DNA of 53,134 nt from JAIFWV01 sp964580495 (GCA_964580495.1 CAZOKE010000002.1:1-53134); one strand, 5' to 3'; shown: positions 26,478 through 33,545, numbered from the stretch's first letter. Notes: generated by a model not told the origin, from the sequence alone. Translations and numbers: made by a program.

Positions 26478-26520
26478 GGCCCGGTCGTGCTGTGGTATTA
26501 CGCGGCATTCGCCCTGACCA
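26478..26520 (+). pseudogene. Truncated tRNA-Ala-like fragment
   Basis: The 28-nt core from 26485 (CGTGCTGTGGTATTACG...GCATTCGCC) aligns with the D-arm and anticodon arm of the intact tRNA-Ala(CGC) just downstream, with about seven differences. It has no T-arm yet ends in ...GACCA, and GGTC/GACC could form a short terminal stem. It is best read as a decayed or truncated tRNA copy. Confidence 0.55.
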
Positions 26521-26527
26521 ATTTTAC

Positions 26528-26601
26528 GGGCTTATCGTACAGTGGTAGTACACCGCATTCGCATTGCGGGGACGGCAGTTCGATTCTGCCTAAGTCCACC
26601 A
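26528..26601 (+). tRNA. tRNA-Ala (CGC)
   Basis: Acceptor GGGCTTA/TAAGTCC includes the G3-U70 pair that specifies alanine. The anticodon loop TTCGCAT gives CGC, with T-arm GGCAG/CTGCC and encoded CCA. Confidence 0.93.
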
Positions 26602-26631
26602 GAGAACTCGTGAATAAATATAATAAAAAAT

Positions 26632-26656
26632 AAAACCGCCGGTTAGGCGGTTTTTT
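26632..26656. terminator. Bidirectional terminator, tRNA-Ala / murE
   Basis: A stem AAAACCGCC / GGCGGTTTT with loop GGTTA; the murE stop codon lies in the loop. Confidence 0.88.
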
Positions 26657-27974
26657 GTTGAACTAATTTTCTCAATTCTTCTTTTACCACAATCCTGTCG
26701 TCCCAAGGGATCGTTTTGCCGTCTTTAATCATGGTCTGCTCTGCACCTTTGCCGGTGATAATAACTATATCGCCTGGTTGAGCCAAGGACAAAGCTTTAT
26801 CAATCCCCTCTCGCCTATCCAGAATTACAAATAGATTTTGATCGCGGATTTTGCCGTGTTTTTCGGCTTCAATGGCAATATCATTGGCAATCGGAAACGG
26901 ATCGTCTTCATAGGGATCCACATCGGAACAGATGACAAAATCCGCCTTTTTTCCAGCGGCTTCGCCCATGTGCTGCCGTTTGGCTTTGTCGCGTCCCCCG
27001 CCCTCGGCTCCAAGCAGGACAATGACTTTGTTGCTGCCTGCCATCTTGCGCCCGGTGTCTAAAACCGCATTCATGCTCACCTTTTCGTGTGCATAATCCA
27101 CGATCACCGTGAAGTTTTGTCCTGCCTCAATCTTCTGCATCCGGCCCTCGATCACTTTTAAATTGCTCAATCCTTTTCGAATATCATCACCGTTCAGGTG
27201 CAAGGCCGTTGCAGCTAGAGCCATGGCCGGCAGTGCGTTATAAACATTAAATCCTCCAAGCACGGAGATATGGCAATCCTGATTTTTTACCACGAAATCA
27301 ACTCCCTCGGGAGTTTCTTTAATATTTTCAGCAACCCAGTCCGCTCCCGGTCTCAAGCCGTAGGTAATTTTTAGATCAGCAGGAAAATTCAAAAAGAATT
27401 GTTTGTGTTCGTCGTCGTTGTTGGCAATAATTACCCTCGGCACGTATTTGCCATTCAGTTTTTTGACGTGTTCCATGAGGGATGCAAACAATTTTCCTTT
27501 GGCCTGTTTGTATTTTTCAAAACTGCCGCCATGGCTGGGCAGATGCTCGGGTGTTAAATTCGTAAAAATAGCGCAATCAAAAACTATCCCAATATGCCGG
27601 AACAATTTAATCCCCTCACTTGTAACTTCCATCACACAATGCGAGCAGCCGGAGTCCACCATTTGTCTCAGCATTTTTTGAAGTACAAAAGGCCCGGGCA
27701 TAGTCATGTGAAATTCGTTTAGCATTTCTCTATCCCCCAGCCGGATGTTTGCTGTCCCGATTTGCCCGGTTTTGATTCCAGCCGCATCCAATACCGACCA
27801 GACGAAATTTGCAGTGGAGGTTTTGCCTTTGGTTCCGGTTATGCCAATCATGTAAAGCTGCTTCGAAGGATAGCCGTACATCGACGCGGCAAAACGAGCC
27901 AACGTATAATGGTAGGATTTTATTATAGGTTCAGGAGTAAATTTTCTTATAACATTTTTAATTTTGTTCAACAT
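26643..27974 (-). CDS. murE: UDP-N-acetylmuramyl-tripeptide synthetase (MurE-type Mur ligase)
   Basis: A 443-residue ligase adding the third amino acid to the peptidoglycan stem. The ATP loop GITGTKGKTSTANFVW is at about residues 44-59. The central domain has MEVTSEG and FTNLTPEHLPSHGG, and the C-terminal domain has VIVDYAHEKVSMN and ITGKGAEQ. The diamino-acid motif, DNPR in DAP-adding MurE and DNPA-like in Lys-adding MurE, reads SDVDPYEDDP, so the added residue cannot be predicted. The N-terminal domain is short. It overlaps the following Wzy-like gene by 17 bases. Confidence 0.93.
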   Translation of the reverse strand: MLNKIKNVIRKFTPEPIIKSYHYTLARFAASMYGYPSKQLYMIGITGTKGKTSTANFVWSVLDAAGIKTGQIGTANIRLGDREMLNEFHMTMPGPFVLQKMLRQMVDSGCSHCVMEVTSEGIKLFRHIGIVFDCAIFTNLTPEHLPSHGGSFEKYKQAKGKLFASLMEHVKKLNGKYVPRVIIANNDDEHKQFFLNFPADLKITYGLRPGADWVAENIKETPEGVDFVVKNQDCHISVLGGFNVYNALPAMALAATALHLNGDDIRKGLSNLKVIEGRMQKIEAGQNFTVIVDYAHEKVSMNAVLDTGRKMAGSNKVIVLLGAEGGGRDKAKRQHMGEAAGKKADFVICSDVDPYEDDPFPIANDIAIEAEKHGKIRDQNLFVILDRREGIDKALSLAQPGDIVIITGKGAEQTMIKDGKTIPWDDRIVVKEELRKLVQQKTA

Positions 27975-29283
27975 CCGGTTTCTTTAAATTGTTCGATGCC
28001 GCCATCAGCCCCAAGCTTGTAAAAAATAATAGTTGTCCTTGCTGAATTGTAACAAGAAAATGATCAAACATCGACATAAACAAAAGCGAAAATCCCAAGA
28101 GCAATAACGCAAACCTATAATCAGACGGTCTGGTGTTCCATGTGGAACGAAAAATCGTCAATAAAAACCAGACGAAGAGAACCAATCCGATCAAACCTAA
28201 ACTGGCACCTATATAAATGAAAATATTATGGGGTGGCTGATATTCCCATGGTTGCAGGTGAAACATTTTCTCAATCGCAGGAATGTAGTTTCCTGGTCCG
28301 GTTCCAAAAAATGGATGCGATTTAATCACTTGGATGCCAAAGTAGTCAAAAGTGCCTCTATCTGTTAGGGCTTTCGATCCTGATAAGCTTTGAACTCTGG
28401 TAAAAAGAAGATTGTGCCACAGAAGCAAGATTGTTCCACATGAAACAAATGCTATAACTAAGATTTTTAAGGATGTTTTCCAATTATCCCTTAAATAGAT
28501 ACGAACTAACCATAAAACTGTGATCAATCCAGCCAAAACCCATGAAACACGTGAAAAAGTGACAAACAGTCCTATATACAATGAAAAAAGGCCAAAATAT
28601 GAAAATAGTTTCACGGAATTAAATGTTGCACGTGAAGCAATATAAAAACCCGTTATTAAAGAAATTATTAGAAAGCCAGATAATACATTTGGGTGTGGAA
28701 ATGTGCCGTATGCTCGTAATAACTTGGATCCTACATCAATTGTAGCTGCACCGGGAGTTAGAGCATCTGGTACATATTCACCCAGAAGTCTTAGTCCAAC
28801 TGAATGTTGCACGTGAAACTGTAAAATTCCCAGAATTGATTGAAAAATACCAGAAATGAACAATATCCAGCCACTTATCTTAAATATTCTGGGGTTCGAT
28901 ATCGCAGCAACAAACACAACAATAAGAATGAATTCGATCCATTTAAATGCTTGAAATAACCCTAGTCCTAAATGTTTCACATGGAACAAATCAATAATAA
29001 CCCAAATAATCATTAATATTGATAAAATATATAATGTTTTAAGTTGTGAAACATATTTTTTCCTCGAAAATACAATGTATGAAACTATCGCGGTAAACAG
29101 CAAAATATCTGATGCATAAACTAGAAAAGCTAGAGGGTAGGAAAAATATGAGTTTATGTAGGCCGATGACGGGGAAAAAATGATTCTGATCTGAGTAGGG
29201 AGAAATATAAGAAAAAGATAGAAAGCTAGTTCCCAGATAGGCAGTTGTCGGAAATTTAGAAAATATTGTTTCATGTGTAACAT
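27958..29283 (-). CDS. O-antigen ligase/polymerase-like membrane protein carrying parS-like sites
   Basis: A 441-residue protein with about eleven hydrophobic segments and the Wzy/WaaL features FVTFSRVSWVLAGL and PPHNIFIYIGASLGLIGLVL. It is paralogous in fold to 9821-11011 but divergent. Candidate starts are ATG 29283 and ATG 29274; an upstream in-frame TTG also exists. Its DNA is unusual in holding eight parS-like 16-mers (listed separately). The sites fall in different reading frames, so they are not explained by a repeated peptide. The gene is AT-rich compared with its neighbours and overlaps murE. Confidence 0.85.
   Translation of the reverse strand: MLHMKQYFLNFRQLPIWELAFYLFLIFLPTQIRIIFSPSSAYINSYFSYPLAFLVYASDILLFTAIVSYIVFSRKKYVSQLKTLYILSILMIIWVIIDLFHVKHLGLGLFQAFKWIEFILIVVFVAAISNPRIFKISGWILFISGIFQSILGILQFHVQHSVGLRLLGEYVPDALTPGAATIDVGSKLLRAYGTFPHPNVLSGFLIISLITGFYIASRATFNSVKLFSYFGLFSLYIGLFVTFSRVSWVLAGLITVLWLVRIYLRDNWKTSLKILVIAFVSCGTILLLWHNLLFTRVQSLSGSKALTDRGTFDYFGIQVIKSHPFFGTGPGNYIPAIEKMFHLQPWEYQPPHNIFIYIGASLGLIGLVLFVWFLLTIFRSTWNTRPSDYRFALLLLGFSLLFMSMFDHFLVTIQQGQLLFFTSLGLMAASNNLKKPDVEQN
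28134..29282. promoter_or_regulatory. Cluster of eight parS-like ParB-binding sites
   Basis: Compared with the parS consensus TGTTTCACGTGAAACA, sites with 14 of 16 matches start at 28432, 28624, 28805, 28973 and 29267. Weaker ones start at 28250 (13/16), 28134 (12/16, or 14/16 against the TGTTCCACGTGGAACA variant) and 28543 (12/16). Each spans 16 bp. Half-sites also occur near 28607 and 29046. Spacing is 80-300 bp. Such clusters near the origin are where ParB loads for chromosome segregation. ParB itself is not in the window. Confidence 0.75.
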
Positions 29284-29412
29284 TGACAAATTAAGTAAAA
29301 TATTGTGTAAATTGGTTTAGTCTTTTTAACACTTTGATCTAGACAGTTGTAAAATGTCTTTTTTAGTTGTATGATTAGATGCTTACTTCCAAGGAGGGAG
29401 GTGATATAGGTC

Positions 29413-29652
29413 ATGGATGAGTTCCAGCGGATAGAGCAGAAGAACAAAGGCGCCTTACTGTGCGCCAGTGCTATTCCCGCAAACAAAGAGGCACGGGACC
29501 GATTAAAGGAGCAGATCGACAGATGGATTGCCGCTAATTCGAACGGCAATTCCCACGAAGGCCGCCACAGCGAAGCCATCCGGTCTTTGGTGGCTCAGCT
29601 GCGGAACCGACTCGAGCAGATCAACCAAATGCCTTCGGAGGACGACGTATGA
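29413..29652 (+). CDS. Small hydrophilic protein of unknown function
   Basis: A 79-residue protein, MDEFQRIEQKNKGALLCASA then a helical, charged body (RDRLKEQIDRWIAANSNG; LVAQLRNRLEQINQM). No family was recognised. The start is strongly supported by AAGGAGGGAGGTGAT ending 8 bases before ATG 29413, one of the longest Shine-Dalgarno matches in the window. It is richer in GC than the Wzy gene divergent from it. A 49-codon frame overlaps its stop as ATGA but runs into tRNA-Pro and is probably not a gene. Confidence 0.7.
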   Translation: MDEFQRIEQKNKGALLCASAIPANKEARDRLKEQIDRWIAANSNGNSHEGRHSEAIRSLVAQLRNRLEQINQMPSEDDV

Positions 29653-29777
29653 CCCACCATCGGCCACCCGACGTTTATATTTGCTGTCCCACATGTATCA
29701 GCAGTATAAGCGTCTTTCTTTTTGTTTACAAAAAAGCTATAATTTTCTCTGTATTTATAATACACGAATTAACTAAT

Positions 29778-29851
29778 CGGGGTGGAGTATGCCGGTAGTA
29801 CGCACGCTTCGGGTGCGTGTAGACTGGGTTCAATTCCCAGCACCCCGACCA
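29778..29851 (+). tRNA. tRNA-Pro (CGG)
   Basis: Acceptor CGGGGTG/CACCCCG with the C1-G72 pair typical of proline tRNA, anticodon loop TTCGGGT (anticodon CGG) and encoded CCA. Confidence 0.95.
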
Positions 29852-29861
29852 GAGGACGCTC

Positions 29862-29984
29862 GGGCATGTGTTTCATTTGAATACGGGTCCTGTCACGATT
29901 TTTACCCCGCCAGTGCTCGCTTACGCTGCGCGCTGTCAGGGTCCCCAAAATCGTGCCACCCGCTTTGAGATGAAACACATGCCC
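29862..29984. repeat. Long inverted repeat (cruciform-like) after tRNA-Pro
   Basis: GGGCATGTGTTTCAT (29862-29876) and ATGAAACACATGCCC (29970-29984) are perfect 15-bp arms. Inside, CACGATTTT / AAAATCGTG and ACGGG/CCCGC-type pairs extend the stem, and the apex contains GTGCTCGCTTACGCTGC. A related apex sequence recurs at 30081-30100. The 415 bp from tRNA-Pro to the next gene hold this element, one small possible ORF and a terminator. Confidence 0.65.
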
Positions 29985-30052
29985 TCGCTAGAAAAAAGAA
30001 GAGCTCGCGAGGTTGTCCTCAAAAAACAGCTATCCTTCGCTAAAGAGAATTT

Positions 30053-30196
30053 ATGGCTCCTGACGCAATTTTCCTCACCGTGCTCGCTTATGCTGCATGC
30101 GAGTGGGGCCCCAATGAGCTTTTGAAACATTATTTATATAAGCGTGAGGTGAAACCAACTGATCTAATTAAAATTATTAAATTTAAACTTAAATAA
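30053..30196 (+). CDS. Possible 47-residue protein
   Basis: ATG 30053 opens a 47-codon frame: MAPDAIFLTVLAYAACEWGP followed by a basic tail (KHYLYKREVKPTDLIKIIKF). It ends directly at a terminator, and AAAGAGA lies about 6 bases upstream. The segment encoding AIFLTVLAYAA resembles, at DNA and protein level, the apex of the inverted repeat at 29862-29984 (TIFTPPVLAYAA). It may therefore be repeat-derived rather than a true gene. Confidence 0.35.
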   Translation: MAPDAIFLTVLAYAACEWGPNELLKHYLYKREVKPTDLIKIIKFKLK

Positions 30197-30258
30197 AAAA
30201 ACCGCCAGTTGTAGATCCTGAAACAAGTTCAGGATGGACAAAGCTAGGCGGTTTTTTT
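30195..30258 (+). terminator. Terminator with a second palindrome inside its loop
   Basis: The outer stem AAAAAACCGCC / GGCGGTTTTTT encloses the complete palindrome ATCCTGAA-ACAAG-TTCAGGAT (30215-30235). It looks like an ordinary terminator into whose loop a mobile palindrome inserted. Confidence 0.75.
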
Positions 30259-30266
30259 GTATGAAA

Positions 30267-30785
30267 CTATTTGATTAAGTAGTAAAGGCAGGGGAGCACG
30301 AGAACCAATTGCGTAATAATTCCCAGCAGCCAGTATTTTTGCTCGGGAAAATATTGACGCCAGTTGTTGTGAATCCATTTATGAAACTCGTGGAATTGTT
30401 TGAAGAATGGGACCTTATGAATTTGGTTGCGCCAAAGCGGGAAATTGTCGACCAAATCGACTAAATAGCCACCGAAAGCGCCCCACGCAAACATAGAAAT
30501 CAAAGACAATTTAAATTTAAGGTACCAGATACCAAGAGTGGAGAAGAATGCGATTAGGGAATCAAGGATTGCAAAATAAAGAAACCCTTTGTTTTTCCAA
30601 ATATTTTTTTCAAATTCTTCCGGAGAGACCAGGTCTGGCCGGATAGGGCCGTCAAGATGGGGGAGAGCGTCACAAATTAAATGTGAAACTACACCAGCAG
30701 CAAGCCCAGCCAGAGGATTGTGGGTTAAGCTACCTACGGCCAGAGCAGCCGCCCCACCAATAATAACGTGCGATGTCGCAATCAT
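30267..30785 (-). CDS. YdjM-like membrane-bound metal-dependent hydrolase family protein
   Basis: A 172-residue integral membrane protein starting MIATSHVIIGGAAALAVGSL, with SHLICDALPHLDG early and FHEFHKWIHNNW near the end. The His/Asp-rich motifs between hydrophobic helices match the YdjM (pfam04307, LexA-regulated in E. coli) family. The biochemical activity is unknown. It is monocistronic, with the terminator at 30195-30258 on its 3' side. Confidence 0.78.
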   Translation of the reverse strand: MIATSHVIIGGAAALAVGSLTHNPLAGLAAGVVSHLICDALPHLDGPIRPDLVSPEEFEKNIWKNKGFLYFAILDSLIAFFSTLGIWYLKFKLSLISMFAWGAFGGYLVDLVDNFPLWRNQIHKVPFFKQFHEFHKWIHNNWRQYFPEQKYWLLGIITQLVLVLPCLYYLIK

Positions 30786-30828
30786 GAGTTAAATAGTAAA
30801 TAGTAATAAGGAATTAGTAAATAGAAAG

Positions 30829-30864
30829 AAAAAGGCTGCGTACTCATTTGGGCACGCAAGCCTT
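30829..30864 (-). terminator. Terminator of the 64-residue membrane protein gene
   Basis: On the minus strand, stem AAGGCTTGCGT / ACGCAGCCTT (one bulge) is followed by a T-run. Confidence 0.75.
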
Positions 30865-30871
30865 GGAAAGA

Positions 30872-31066
30872 TTATTCTTCGCGGCGAAGTTCGTTTCGCC
30901 CGCCGCAGATCAGGGCCAGCAATACCGCCATCATCAGGATGTTCACGACGAGTTTGATGAAGAACGGCAACTTTGCAAGTGTTGCGTCGATGCCAATTGC
31001 TTCTGCTAGCAGAAGCATAACTACAAGATACAATCCCGCTTCCAAAAGTTTTCGGCTATTGATCAT
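30872..31066 (-). CDS. Small two-helix membrane protein
   Basis: A 64-residue protein with two hydrophobic segments (LEAGLYLVVMLLLAEAIGI and LVVNILMMAVLLALICG) and a charged tail. GGAGGGG lies 6 bases before the ATG, supporting the start. No family recognised. Confidence 0.65.
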   Translation of the reverse strand: MINSRKLLEAGLYLVVMLLLAEAIGIDATLAKLPFFIKLVVNILMMAVLLALICGGRNELRREE

Positions 31067-31143
31067 GGGTTCCCCTCCGTTTACGAAAAAGGAATTATAA
31101 CGCTACGGGAAAGCAATTACAAGTTTCGTTAGAATTTGTAGGC

Positions 31144-31195
31144 AAAAAAGAAAACCGCAGGCGTGGAACTTGTTTAAGGTTCACACGCACTGCGG
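31144..31195 (-). terminator. Terminator of the YdcF-like gene
   Basis: On the minus strand a long stem (CCGCAG and GCGTG arms with one bulge, inner GAAC/GTTC) is followed by TTTTCTTTTTT. It starts 5 bp after the stop. Confidence 0.85.
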
Positions 31196-31199
31196 CCGA

Positions 31200-31688
31200 C
31201 TACTCCGAATATTCGGGTGGTGGGCGGTAGCCGAAGAACACCTGGCGGATCGTGTAGAAGACCATCCGGAAGGGGTCACGGGTCCATGGTTGGGCCGAAA
31301 GCCAGTCGAAACCGATCCAGCCGATCAGCCACATCAGCTTGAGGAACGAAGGTGTTTTGAACCCCGCTATTCTGACGAGACCAACACACTTCCAGAGCTG
31401 CAGCGGGGTGTGGGCTATTGGGATTACTTCCATAATACCTGCGCGCCGGAACGCTTCTGCTGCTTGTTCCGTGGGCTGTTCCGAGCCTTCGTAGCCGGGG
31501 GTCTTCTTGATTGCGTTGCAGTCGACTCCGCGCTCCTTGAGCACTGCGGCGGTTGGCCGCTGCGCGAATATCATCATTTCTTCGTTGTAGTACTTGAGAG
31601 CTCGGATCGCGGCTTCGGCCAGTCGGACGTTGCAGGGACTATGCCCCTGCTTGCGCCAGGCAAACGAGTAGACAATCATGCCCTTCAC
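31200..31688 (-). CDS. Hypothetical protein, possibly YdcF/DUF218-like
   Basis: A 162-residue protein starting at GTG 31688, supported by AGGAGG 6 bases upstream. An alpha/beta N-terminal domain (SPCNVRLAEAAIRALKYYNE) is followed by EQPTEQAAEAFRRAGIMEVI and IAHTPLQLWKCVGLVRIAGF. The latter loosely recalls the T-x-x-N-A ... S-x-x-H-x-x-R-A pattern of YdcF/SanA proteins, which act in the cell envelope. The similarity is weak and I give it only as a lead. It has its own terminator. Confidence 0.6.
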   Translation of the reverse strand: MKGMIVYSFAWRKQGHSPCNVRLAEAAIRALKYYNEEMMIFAQRPTAAVLKERGVDCNAIKKTPGYEGSEQPTEQAAEAFRRAGIMEVIPIAHTPLQLWKCVGLVRIAGFKTPSFLKLMWLIGWIGFDWLSAQPWTRDPFRMVFYTIRQVFFGYRPPPEYSE

Positions 31689-31774
31689 GGCAATCCTCCT
31701 ATTCAGTTGTGAAGGAACCTAATCACAAGTCTGTGACCGAATACTATAGCCCAAAATGGGCCAAATGTCAATGG

Positions 31775-31803
31775 TTTACAGGAAAGCAAATTTTCAGTAA
31801 AAT
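31775..31803 (+). promoter_or_regulatory. Predicted promoter of tRNA-Arg/tRNA-Ala
   Basis: TTTACA (31775-31780), a 17-bp spacer and TAAAAT (31798-31803) lie about 30 bp upstream of the tRNA fragment and 65 bp before tRNA-Arg. Confidence 0.5.
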
Positions 31804-31831
31804 ATTGAAGTTAAACTTCGGTATGTATTGA

Positions 31832-31852
31832 GCCCTCGTAGCTCAATGGATA
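31832..31852 (+). pseudogene. 5' fragment of a tRNA gene
   Basis: GCCCTCGTAGCTCAATGGATA repeats the acceptor/D-arm start of the adjacent tRNA-Arg; 16 identical bases, 31837-31852 and 31873-31888. It breaks off into CCGCCTGAC, which reappears inverted (GTCAGGCGG, 31949-31957) after the intact tRNA. Confidence 0.55.
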
Positions 31853-31867
31853 CCCGCCCGACCGCCT

Positions 31868-31942
31868 GACTCCGTAGCTCAATGGATAGAGCAGCGCCGT
31901 CCTAAGGCGTTGATGTTGGTTCAACTCCAGCCGGGGTCACCA
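31868..31942 (+). tRNA. tRNA-Arg (CCT)
   Basis: Acceptor GACTCCG/CGGGGTC, anticodon stem GCGCC/GGCGT with loop GTCCTAA (anticodon CCT) and encoded CCA. A 9-bp inverted repeat flanks the gene. Confidence 0.93.
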
Positions 31943-31972
31943 ATAAATGTCAGGCGGGCAGGGAGCAGGCGC

Positions 31973-32048
31973 GGGCCCTTAGCTCATTTGGTAGAGCGCT
32001 TCCATGGCATGGAAGAGGTGACCGGTTCGAGCCCGGTAGGGTCCACCA
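31973..32048 (+). tRNA. tRNA-Ala (GGC)
   Basis: Acceptor GGGCCCT/AGGGTCC has the alanine G3-U70 wobble. The anticodon loop ATGGCAT gives GGC, with encoded CCA. It lies 30 bp after tRNA-Arg. Confidence 0.95.
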
Positions 32049-32064
32049 GAAAAGACTTCAGGAT

Positions 32065-32123
32065 AAAACACCCTCTCTGTCCGACTTTGTCGGACATCTC
32101 TCCCGCTTTGCGGGCGAGAATAA
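32065..32123 (+). repeat. Interspersed two-hairpin repeat, copy 1
   Basis: AAAACACCCTCTCTG, then hairpin GTCCGAC-TTT-GTCGGAC, then CATCTCTC, then CCCGC-TTT-GCGGG, then CGAGAATAA. The same blocks with different hairpin sequences recur at 41229-41288. The copy sits between tRNA-Ala and GGGGTCTTTTTTG, i.e. inside what looks like the loop of the tRNA terminator (AAAAGAC ... GTCTTTT). Confidence 0.75.
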
Positions 32124-32205
32124 TAGGAGGTGGCAATCGCGGGGTCTTTTTTGTTTTTTTACAATAGGCATGTTAAGCTTAGGTTAAACATTAAATTTCT
32201 TTTTT

Positions 32206-32640
32206 ATGTGGAAAACATTTTTGATTGTGGTTGTAATCCTGGTTGTCGCTTTTGTAGCTTATGATCTATTTTTAAGCTCCAAGGTCACACCCAGCAGTTT
32301 AGAAAAAAACCCTCAAGTAACCTCAACTCTAGATAAGGCCAGTTTGACTCAACGGGACGCAAAGCGGCTGAGTGATGTCAGACAATTTAAAGTCCAGTTG
32401 GATCTTTATAAACAAGCAAAAGGTCAGTACCCACAAACGCTGCAACAGTTAGCTTCGTATTTCTCTACTACCACTCCTCAAGCGCCTCAACCTGCAGACA
32501 GTCCTTGCAATAGCGCAAACAATAATTATGTTTACACCCCGACTAGCTCTTCGTATGCGCTAAAGTTTTGTTTAGGGACGAGTGGGGAAGAAAATTACAG
32601 TTCAGGAGTCCACACATTGACTCCAGGCGGAATTCAGTAA
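32206..32640 (+). CDS. Pseudopilin-like (GspG/PilA-type) membrane-anchored protein
   Basis: A 144-residue protein. Residues 5-23 are a membrane helix (FLIVVVILVVAFVAYDLFL). The soluble part begins QRDAKRLSDVRQFKVQLDLY, with KGQYPQTLQQLASYF after it, a stretch very like major pseudopilins and type IV pilins. The typical prepilin peptidase site (G/A-F-T-L-E before the helix) is absent, so it is probably a fixed membrane protein related to pilins. A terminator follows. Confidence 0.7.
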   Translation: MWKTFLIVVVILVVAFVAYDLFLSSKVTPSSLEKNPQVTSTLDKASLTQRDAKRLSDVRQFKVQLDLYKQAKGQYPQTLQQLASYFSTTTPQAPQPADSPCNSANNNYVYTPTSSSYALKFCLGTSGEENYSSGVHTLTPGGIQ

Positions 32641-32644
32641 TCTG

Positions 32645-32672
32645 AAAAAGACCTCAGAGTGAGGTCTTTTTT
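32645..32672 (+). terminator. Terminator after the pseudopilin-like gene
   Basis: Stem AAAAAGACCTC / GAGGTCTTTTTT with loop AGAGT. Confidence 0.9.
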
Positions 32673-32738
32673 GTTTCTACAATTGTCTTAGCAATTTAGT
32701 TCTTCTATAATATTAGAACTCTAATTAATAATAATATT

Positions 32739-33119
32739 ATGGACAAAGTGGTACATTTTGAAATCCCGTTCGACGATAAACAACGGGCAATGAAGTTCTA
32801 CGCCGATAATTTCGGCTGGAAGCTCAACGATCTGGGGCCGCAAATGGGGGACTATGTTTTGGCGCAAACTGCCAAGGTGGACGATCAAAACATGGTTGAG
32901 GAGAAAGGGGCTATCAATGGAGCGCTCAATCAGCGCGGAAAAAACACGCAAACGCCGATTGTGGTTATATATGTTGACTCAATCGAGGATGCGGTGAAAA
33001 AAGTCGAAGCTTCAGGCGGGAAACTGGTGACCGAGGCCATGCCGATTCCGAATGGGCGATACGCCCGGATTTCGGACAGTGAGGGGAATGTTGTCGGATT
33101 AATTGATATGAAAAAATAA
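32739..33119 (+). CDS. VOC (glyoxalase/bleomycin-resistance) family protein
   Basis: A 126-residue protein, MDKVVHFEIPFDDKQRAMKF then YADNFGWKLNDLG, and the second half VVIYVDSIEDAVKKVEASGG with ending SEGNVVGLIDMKK. This is the paired beta-alpha-beta-beta-beta fold of the VOC superfamily, closest in style to the YD/FAD-dependent lactoylglutathione-lyase-like proteins. Substrate unknown. Four bases separate it from the following SRPBCC gene, so they probably form a pair. Confidence 0.85.
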   Translation: MDKVVHFEIPFDDKQRAMKFYADNFGWKLNDLGPQMGDYVLAQTAKVDDQNMVEEKGAINGALNQRGKNTQTPIVVIYVDSIEDAVKKVEASGGKLVTEAMPIPNGRYARISDSEGNVVGLIDMKK

Positions 33120-33122
33120 TTT

Positions 33123-33512
33123 ATGAAAACTATAAAGCAAACCAATACTTTCAATGTTCCTCCCGAAGAACTTTATAATTGGTTTATGGATTCAAAAAAA
33201 CACAGTGAGTTTACGGGATCCAAAGCCGTGATCGGCAAAAAAGTCGGCGATAAATTTACGGCCTGGGACGGGTATATCGAAGGCAAAAATGTGAAACTTG
33301 TGCCGGGGAAATTAATTGTCCAGTCCTGGAGAGGGGATGATTGGGAAGACGGGGTGTACTCGGAAGCGACTTTCAAATTTGCTCCGGCAGCTGAAGGCAA
33401 AACCAAATTGGAATTTATCCAAACTGGAGTGCCAGATGAACACTATGATGATATCAAGCAGGGCTGGGTGGATTATTATTGGACGCCGCTGAAGGAAACT
33501 TTAGGAAAATAG
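33123..33512 (+). CDS. SRPBCC/AHSA1-like START-domain protein
   Basis: A 129-residue protein, QTNTFNVPPEELYNWFMDSK at the start, then KVGDKFTAWDGYIEGKNVKL and LIVQSWRGDDWEDGVYSEAT, ending with DYYWTPLKETLGK. These are the AHSA1/CalC helix-grip hallmarks. Members bind hydrophobic ligands; specificity is unknown. It follows the VOC gene, a frequent pairing. Confidence 0.88.
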   Translation: MKTIKQTNTFNVPPEELYNWFMDSKKHSEFTGSKAVIGKKVGDKFTAWDGYIEGKNVKLVPGKLIVQSWRGDDWEDGVYSEATFKFAPAAEGKTKLEFIQTGVPDEHYDDIKQGWVDYYWTPLKETLGK

Positions 33513-33545
33513 AAAAGGAGAGGGGAGTTCTAAATAGAAAAACCA

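Noticed and set aside
29649..29798. 49-codon frame overlapping the stop of the 79-residue gene (ATGA)
   Set aside because: It runs into tRNA-Pro and encodes a low-complexity hydrophobic tail; coupling alone is not enough.
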